A stretch of DNA of 39,889 nt, from NCBI GenBank assembly GCA_026984835.1, contig JALSRI010000191.1, positions 1 to 39,889 of the forward strand, written 5' to 3'. Each line of letters starts with the position of its first letter. The first letter of the stretch is position 1. Positions 35,812 to 39,889 of this stretch are shown here, piece after piece. The stretch comes from Thiohalobacter sp. Its GTDB lineage: Bacteria; Pseudomonadota; Gammaproteobacteria; DSM-19610. The notes beneath the pieces were generated by a model. That model worked only from the letters and a program-made list of their open reading frames with translations, was not told the DNA's origin and did not search any database. Both the position numbers and the translations under genes were made by a program.

Positions 35812-36788
35812 CAGAGCAGGTCGCCAAGGCCCTTGAACCTGAAGGTCAGCGAGCCGGTCGGGCAGGTATCCACGCAGCGGCCGCAGCGCGTGCAGTCGGC
35901 GCCGATATCGACATTCAGGTCGCGGGCACGGCCCTTGATGACCGTATCCAGCACATGCGGTACCAGGCACACCTTGCGGCACTCCCCTTCGTGAAAGCAG
36001 CTCTCCAGATTATAGGTCACCCGCAGTGGTGACGTCGCCCCGACCAGACCGTAGGTGAGGCCGATGGGACAGGCGTAGCGGCACCAGGCGCGGCGCGAGT
36101 AGAAGATCTCGACCAGCAGCAGCGCCCCTACCCAGGCCAGCGCCACGCCCGGCCCGTAGATCAGCGCCCGGCTCAGAATGCCGGTCGGCGAGATGGTCTC
36201 GAACACCGTGTAGCCGGTGGCGAAGGCCAACACCGCGAACAGCAGCCACAGCAGGGTGCGGGCGCGGCGGTCGAAGGGATGGTCCTTGACCAGTCTGCGG
36301 GCGGCCAGCTTCAGGTGCAGCATCTCGGCCCATTCCGCCAGCAGGTGGTAGGGGCACACCCAGGAGCAGAAGGTGCGCCCGCCCAGCAGCCACCACAGGA
36401 CGAACACCGTCGTGGTGCCGATCAGCAGGTTGATGAGCACGTGCTTGAAGGCCAGCATGACCTGCAGCGCCGAGTTCAGGTCGGCCATGTGGAAGCCGGC
36501 GAAACGCGACGCCGTCAGCGCACCTTCCAGCAGCTGGATGTCCAGGCGATAGGACAGTACGAACAGCAGATTGACGGCCAGCAGCACCAGCCAGCGGATG
36601 CGGCGCAGTTTCTCCGGCGGCTTGTGCTTCGCCTTGTGGGCCAGCTCGATGCGTATGTTCTCGATGCGTTCCCTGTCGTTGCGCTGGCGGGCGTGCACCT
36701 CGCGTGCCGGCGGCGTGATGTCGTCGGGCGCGGGGCGCCTGGGGTCGCGCCCGAACAGTTCGGCGACGGAATCGATCAGGCGGCTCAT
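35811..36788 (-). CDS. nosH: NosH, NapH-like membrane iron-sulfur protein
   Basis: A 325-residue polytopic protein of the NapH/MauN family. About four to five membrane helices are followed by a C-terminal domain with two [4Fe-4S] motifs, CFHEGECRKVC and CTRCGRCVDTCPTGSL. Two cysteine pairs at the helix ends, in CSWVCPYHLL and CRYACPIGLTY, match the CxxxCP pattern of the family. With NosG it is believed to form a menaquinol dehydrogenase that feeds electrons to clade II nitrous oxide reductase. The first 60 residues are a charged cytoplasmic extension. The gene lies 2 bp after nosG. Confidence 0.9.
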   Translation of the reverse strand: MSRLIDSVAELFGRDPRRPAPDDITPPAREVHARQRNDRERIENIRIELAHKAKHKPPEKLRRIRWLVLLAVNLLFVLSYRLDIQLLEGALTASRFAGFHMADLNSALQVMLAFKHVLINLLIGTTTVFVLWWLLGGRTFCSWVCPYHLLAEWAEMLHLKLAARRLVKDHPFDRRARTLLWLLFAVLAFATGYTVFETISPTGILSRALIYGPGVALAWVGALLLVEIFYSRRAWCRYACPIGLTYGLVGATSPLRVTYNLESCFHEGECRKVCLVPHVLDTVIKGRARDLNVDIGADCTRCGRCVDTCPTGSLTFRFKGLGDLL

Positions 36789-36790
36789 GC

Positions 36791-37603
36791 CTACACCCCC
36801 CGGGACTCGCTGCTGTCCATGACGATGACACCCGGTTCCACCGGACAGATCATTTCACATACGCCGCAGCCGACGCAGCCATCGAGGATGACCGGCTGCA
36901 TGCGCCTGCCGCCCTCACCGTCGTCCAGCGGGCGCAGTTCGATGGCGTGCTGTGGCGGACACTGGTTGCGGTCACCGGAGGGCGGCTTGCCGGCCTCGCA
37001 CTGGGCGATGCGGATCTCGATCGGGCACTGGCGCACGCACAGGTCGCACAGCTCCAGGTCGTAGGGATGGTCGCGGACCGGGATCGGGTTCCAGCGGTCC
37101 ACTTCGTTGTAGCGCAGCTTGCCCTCGAACGCCGGGCCGCGCGCCTGGCCGTGGAAACCCTTGCCCTGTACCGCCAGGCAGCCGGCCGGGCGCGCCACCC
37201 GCGCCACCGCCATGTCGGCCTGGTGCGGGTAGTCGATCTCGTGGGTGAGCGCACCGGTCGGGCAGGCCAGCACGCACTGCAGGCCATCGCAGGAGAAATC
37301 GCAGGCCTGGTCGCGGGCGTCGATGTGGGGCGTGCCGACGCCGAAGCCGTCGCCGATGTCGGCCAGGCGGATGGCCTCCACCGGGCATACCTGCACGCAC
37401 TGGCCGCACTTGATGCAGGAGGCCAGAAACTCGTCCTCCTTCAGCGCGCCGGGCGGCCGCAGGCGCCGGTTCCAACGCGCCAGCACCGGCACGAAGCCGG
37501 CCAGCGAGACGCCGACCACGGTCGCGCCATAGGCCAGGGTGCGCAGGAACCTGCGCCTGGCACGCGATAGCATGTGCTGTGACCGTGCGCCGCCCTTTGC
37601 CAT
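36791..37603 (-). CDS. nosG: NosG, NapG-like periplasmic iron-sulfur protein
   Basis: A 270-residue ferredoxin-type protein with a twin-arginine-like signal (RARRRFLRTLAYGATVVG) for export of the folded, cluster-loaded protein. Four cysteine clusters are visible: CIKCGQCVQVCPVEAI, CDFSCDGLQCVLACPTGAL, CDLCVRQCPIEI with a later C, and CVGCGVCEMICPVEPG, enough for four [4Fe-4S] centres as in NapG. It should transfer electrons from NosH to the periplasmic reductase. ATG immediately follows the nosD TAG. Confidence 0.92.
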   Translation of the reverse strand: MAKGGARSQHMLSRARRRFLRTLAYGATVVGVSLAGFVPVLARWNRRLRPPGALKEDEFLASCIKCGQCVQVCPVEAIRLADIGDGFGVGTPHIDARDQACDFSCDGLQCVLACPTGALTHEIDYPHQADMAVARVARPAGCLAVQGKGFHGQARGPAFEGKLRYNEVDRWNPIPVRDHPYDLELCDLCVRQCPIEIRIAQCEAGKPPSGDRNQCPPQHAIELRPLDDGEGGRRMQPVILDGCVGCGVCEMICPVEPGVIVMDSSESRGV

Positions 37604-38902
37604 CTATCTGCCCAGGCTCTGCCGCAGCAGTTGCAGGGAATCCACCGGCGCGTCGGGCCGTTCGCTCTTCGCGACCACGATCTTTCCGGTCACCGGCGCG
37701 CTGTCGCTCACCACCAGGTCCGGCTTCGAGAACGGCGCCAGCCGTTCCAGGAAATCGAGCACCTCCAGCATCGGCGAGCCCTTGAAGAACTGCGCGTAGG
37801 GCTCGTCGCGCCACAACTGGTCGGCATAGGCATACAGCCGGTAGGGCCGGTCACCGATGCCGTCGCCGTTCTCGTCGAAGCCCTCGTAGTCGCTCCACTG
37901 GTTGCCCTCCCAGACATTGCGGTTGGCGGTCTTGCCGCCGGTCACCACCACCTGGGTCAGGTTGTCGAGAAACCGGTTGGCGCGGAAGACATTGCCCTGC
38001 CAGTCGTTGAGAAAGCGGATACCGATGCCGTTGTAGGCGATCAGGTTGCCGGTGAAACGGTTGGTGGTGTCGGGCTGGAAGGGCGACACGTCGATGTAGA
38101 GCCCGCTGGCACAATACAGGATCTCGTTGCCCTCGACCGTGAGGTCCGAGGTCTCCTTGAAACCGATGCCGACGCCGGTCGGTCCGGCGGCATGGGCGAT
38201 GTGGTTGTTGCGAAGCACGACGCCGTCGCTGTACATGAGAAAGATGCCGACGGTGTTGTTGGTGTAGCGGTTGTCCTCCACCAGGTTGTAGCGCGAGTAC
38301 ATGAAATGCAGTGAATAACGGCTGTTGGTCGTGGTGTTGCGCGAGATGGTGTTGTTGGCGGAATACCAGACCACCGTATCGCGGGCGTGGTCGATGCGGT
38401 TGCCGGTGATCTTGTTGTGGAAGCTGTACCACAGGCGGACGGCATCCCCGCGCTGGCCCAGCGGCAGGTCCTTGGAGCTGATGCGGTTGCGGCGCACGAT
38501 ATTGTTGTCGGACTGCTGCAGGTCGACGCCGAAGAGGCAGTCGTCGATGACATTGTCCTTGATGACGTTGAAGCGGCCCCGCACCTGCACGCCGGCGTCA
38601 ATATCGTTGGCCGATTCGCCGGAACCGGTGAGGTGCAGGTTCCGCAGGGTGGCGCCGTCCGTCTTCAGCACGATGACGCTGCCCTTGCCGCCGGCGTCGA
38701 TGGTCACCCCGTTGCGTCCATCGAGATTGATGGAGCGGGTGATGACCACCGGCCCGGCGTAGGTGCCGGCCGGCGGCGCCAGGGTCCCGCCAGCCGGCGT
38801 CTGGTCGATGAGCGGTTGCAGCGGCGGGTAGGCCGCCGCGGCCGGGCACGACGACGCCAGGCCGACGAAGACGATCCACAGCCGTTGCGACCAGCGGCCC
38901 AT
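37604..38902 (-). CDS. nosD: NosD, periplasmic copper-site assembly protein
   Basis: A 432-residue periplasmic protein with a signal peptide (LWIVFVGLASSCPAAAA) and a right-handed parallel beta helix made of repeated CASH-type units, for example NVIKDNVIDDCLFGVDLQQS, NNIVRRNRIS and NLVEDNRYTNNTVGIFLMYS. NosD works with the NosFY ABC transporter to build the copper-sulfide centre of nitrous oxide reductase. The ATG at 38902 is taken, with AGGGG about 10 bases before it; a GTG at 38911 overlapping the nosB stop is three codons longer and possible. Confidence 0.94.
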   Translation of the reverse strand: MGRWSQRLWIVFVGLASSCPAAAAYPPLQPLIDQTPAGGTLAPPAGTYAGPVVITRSINLDGRNGVTIDAGGKGSVIVLKTDGATLRNLHLTGSGESANDIDAGVQVRGRFNVIKDNVIDDCLFGVDLQQSDNNIVRRNRISSKDLPLGQRGDAVRLWYSFHNKITGNRIDHARDTVVWYSANNTISRNTTTNSRYSLHFMYSRYNLVEDNRYTNNTVGIFLMYSDGVVLRNNHIAHAAGPTGVGIGFKETSDLTVEGNEILYCASGLYIDVSPFQPDTTNRFTGNLIAYNGIGIRFLNDWQGNVFRANRFLDNLTQVVVTGGKTANRNVWEGNQWSDYEGFDENGDGIGDRPYRLYAYADQLWRDEPYAQFFKGSPMLEVLDFLERLAPFSKPDLVVSDSAPVTGKIVVAKSERPDAPVDSLQLLRQSLGR

Positions 38903-38907
38903 TCCGG

Positions 38908-39889
38908 TCACCCCTGCCCGCGGAGCTGCTTGCGCCGGATCAGGGCCGCCACCGCCAGCAGCGCCGACACCAGCAGCATCAGGCCGAAACCGATCGATGG
39001 GTAGGAATGGGTGGTGAACTGCGCCACCTTGCCGTCGCCGAACACCGTCGGCATGAAGGGCTTGACCGTGAACGCACCCATGGCGTTGAGGCGGTGACCG
39101 TACCACCACAACCAGGCCGAATAGTCGATGACGAACAGCAGCGGCAACGCCATGGCCGGCAGCACCAGCAGCCAGTACAGCAGGCCGCCGGTCCGGACGG
39201 CGCCGAACAGCAGCAGGGCCATGGCGCCGATGACGCCCCAGAACACGATGTCCGCTGCCGTCTTCATGGTCGCCACCATGGGCCGGATCTCTTCCGGGAC
39301 ATTGAAATAGCGGCCCAGCGTCTTCTCATAGTGCCAGGCCATTACCTGGGCGAGGCTGCCGTTCCACTCCTGGCGCTGGTCGGCTGGTTTGCGTTCCTGG
39401 TCCTTCAGGAAGGTGATGCGCAGGTGCTCGATGTTGTCGAGCTTCTCACTGCCCTTGCCGTGGTCGGTCCCGGCTGCCTCGCTCTTCTCCATGGAGGCCC
39501 GCAGGCGGGCGATGAGCGCCTCGCCGGACGACAGGTTCTCTTCCTCCCTGGAAGTGTCCTGGTCCAGCGCGGTCACCAGCGCCTTGATGTAGCCGGTGTT
39601 CTGGTACTCGATTCCGTTCTCACCATAGTAGGTCAGGTACATCCACGCGGCGATGGCCGAGAAACCGATGGCGAGCACCGCCACCCGCAGTGCCGGTCGG
39701 GTGAACATGAAACCGACCAGGCTCACCACCAGCATCGACACCAGGAAGGGCGAGAAGGCCCGCTCGATCACGCCACCGGCGGCGATGGGATACATGCCGA
39801 CGTAGTGATTGATGGTGTCCATCTCGTGCACGCAGTCGAGCGCTTCCTCTTCCTGGATCTCTGCCTTCTCGACCTTTCTGCAGCCGTTG
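38908..39889 (-). CDS. nosB: NosB-like membrane protein, 5' end beyond the window
   Basis: A polytopic membrane protein in the nosB position, directly before nosD, of the clade II nos operon. At least five hydrophobic segments are visible (PFLVSMLVVSLVGFMF, VAVLAIGFSAIAAWMYL, VFWGVIGAMALLLFGAV, LLYWLLVLPAMALPLLF, IGFGLMLLVSALLAVAAL), with a large Glu/Lys-rich extramembrane loop (about residues 75-170) between the second and third. Its precise function is unknown; such proteins are proposed to contact the quinone pool. Possible starts inside the window are a GTG at 39831 or an ATG at 39822, but the frame stays open to the edge and reads NGCRKVEKAEIQEEEALDC, which looks like coding sequence, so I treat the gene as partial. 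The assignment to NosB rests mainly on position. Confidence 0.7.
   Translation of the reverse strand, partial: NGCRKVEKAEIQEEEALDCVHEMDTINHYVGMYPIAAGGVIERAFSPFLVSMLVVSLVGFMFTRPALRVAVLAIGFSAIAAWMYLTYYGENGIEYQNTGYIKALVTALDQDTSREEENLSSGEALIARLRASMEKSEAAGTDHGKGSEKLDNIEHLRITFLKDQERKPADQRQEWNGSLAQVMAWHYEKTLGRYFNVPEEIRPMVATMKTAADIVFWGVIGAMALLLFGAVRTGGLLYWLLVLPAMALPLLFVIDYSAWLWWYGHRLNAMGAFTVKPFMPTVFGDGKVAQFTTHSYPSIGFGLMLLVSALLAVAALIRRKQLRGQG

Overview
The window looks like a chromosomal segment of a high-GC gammaproteobacterium, plausibly a sulfur- or nitrogen-cycling member of the Chromatiales/Thiohalobacter-like lineages. The taxonomic reading is inference from gene content and order: divergent purM and DUF2066-hda, dcd next to apbC divergent from metG, and rnfABCDGE followed by nth are all typical gammaproteobacterial arrangements. 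No rRNA, tRNA, transposase, integrase or phage gene was found.

Left part (1-11.5 kb), housekeeping. A 0.77-kb array of paired palindromes (REP/BIME type) precedes a leftward operon: a DUF2066 protein, a CDP-alcohol phosphatidyltransferase and hda. Divergently transcribed are purM, purN, a DUF3108 envelope protein, and an unusual protein that joins an HPF/RaiA-like ribosome-binding domain to an ECF-sigma-like domain. Then come dcd, apbC and metG, separated by a second family of short inverted repeats.

Middle (11.6-18.2 kb), redox membrane complex and DNA repair. A complete rnfABCDGE operon (ion-translocating ferredoxin:NAD oxidoreductase) is followed by a second REP array, nth (endonuclease III) and a DUF1841 gene.

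Copper block (18.4-23.9 kb). An hvf/bufferin-type operon encodes a secreted precursor with eight EGKCG motifs, an MNIO (DUF692) enzyme, its DUF2063 partner and a DoxX-family protein. It is followed by a CPC-type copper-exporting ATPase and a one-domain copper chaperone.

Quinone block (23.9-33.6 kb). A Coq10/RatA-like START protein, ubiE/menG and menE run rightward, menB-menA-menC run leftward, menF-menD run rightward, and a MenI-like thioesterase lies at the downstream end of the nos operon. Together these make nearly the full o-succinylbenzoate menaquinone pathway; menH is not in the window. The 3' end of menE has been duplicated together with a REP element in a four-copy array.

Right part (33.2-39.9 kb), nitrous oxide respiration. 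A leftward operon nosB-nosD-nosG-nosH-nosF-nosL-nosY has clade II (atypical) nos character: NapG/NapH-like iron-sulfur proteins and a NosB-type membrane protein, with no nosR. nosZ would be expected just beyond the right edge. The block joins menaquinol production, electron delivery (NosG/NosH), copper supply and export (Hvf, CopA, NosL) and a copper-enzyme assembly system (NosDFY). That functional link is inference from gene content and adjacency.
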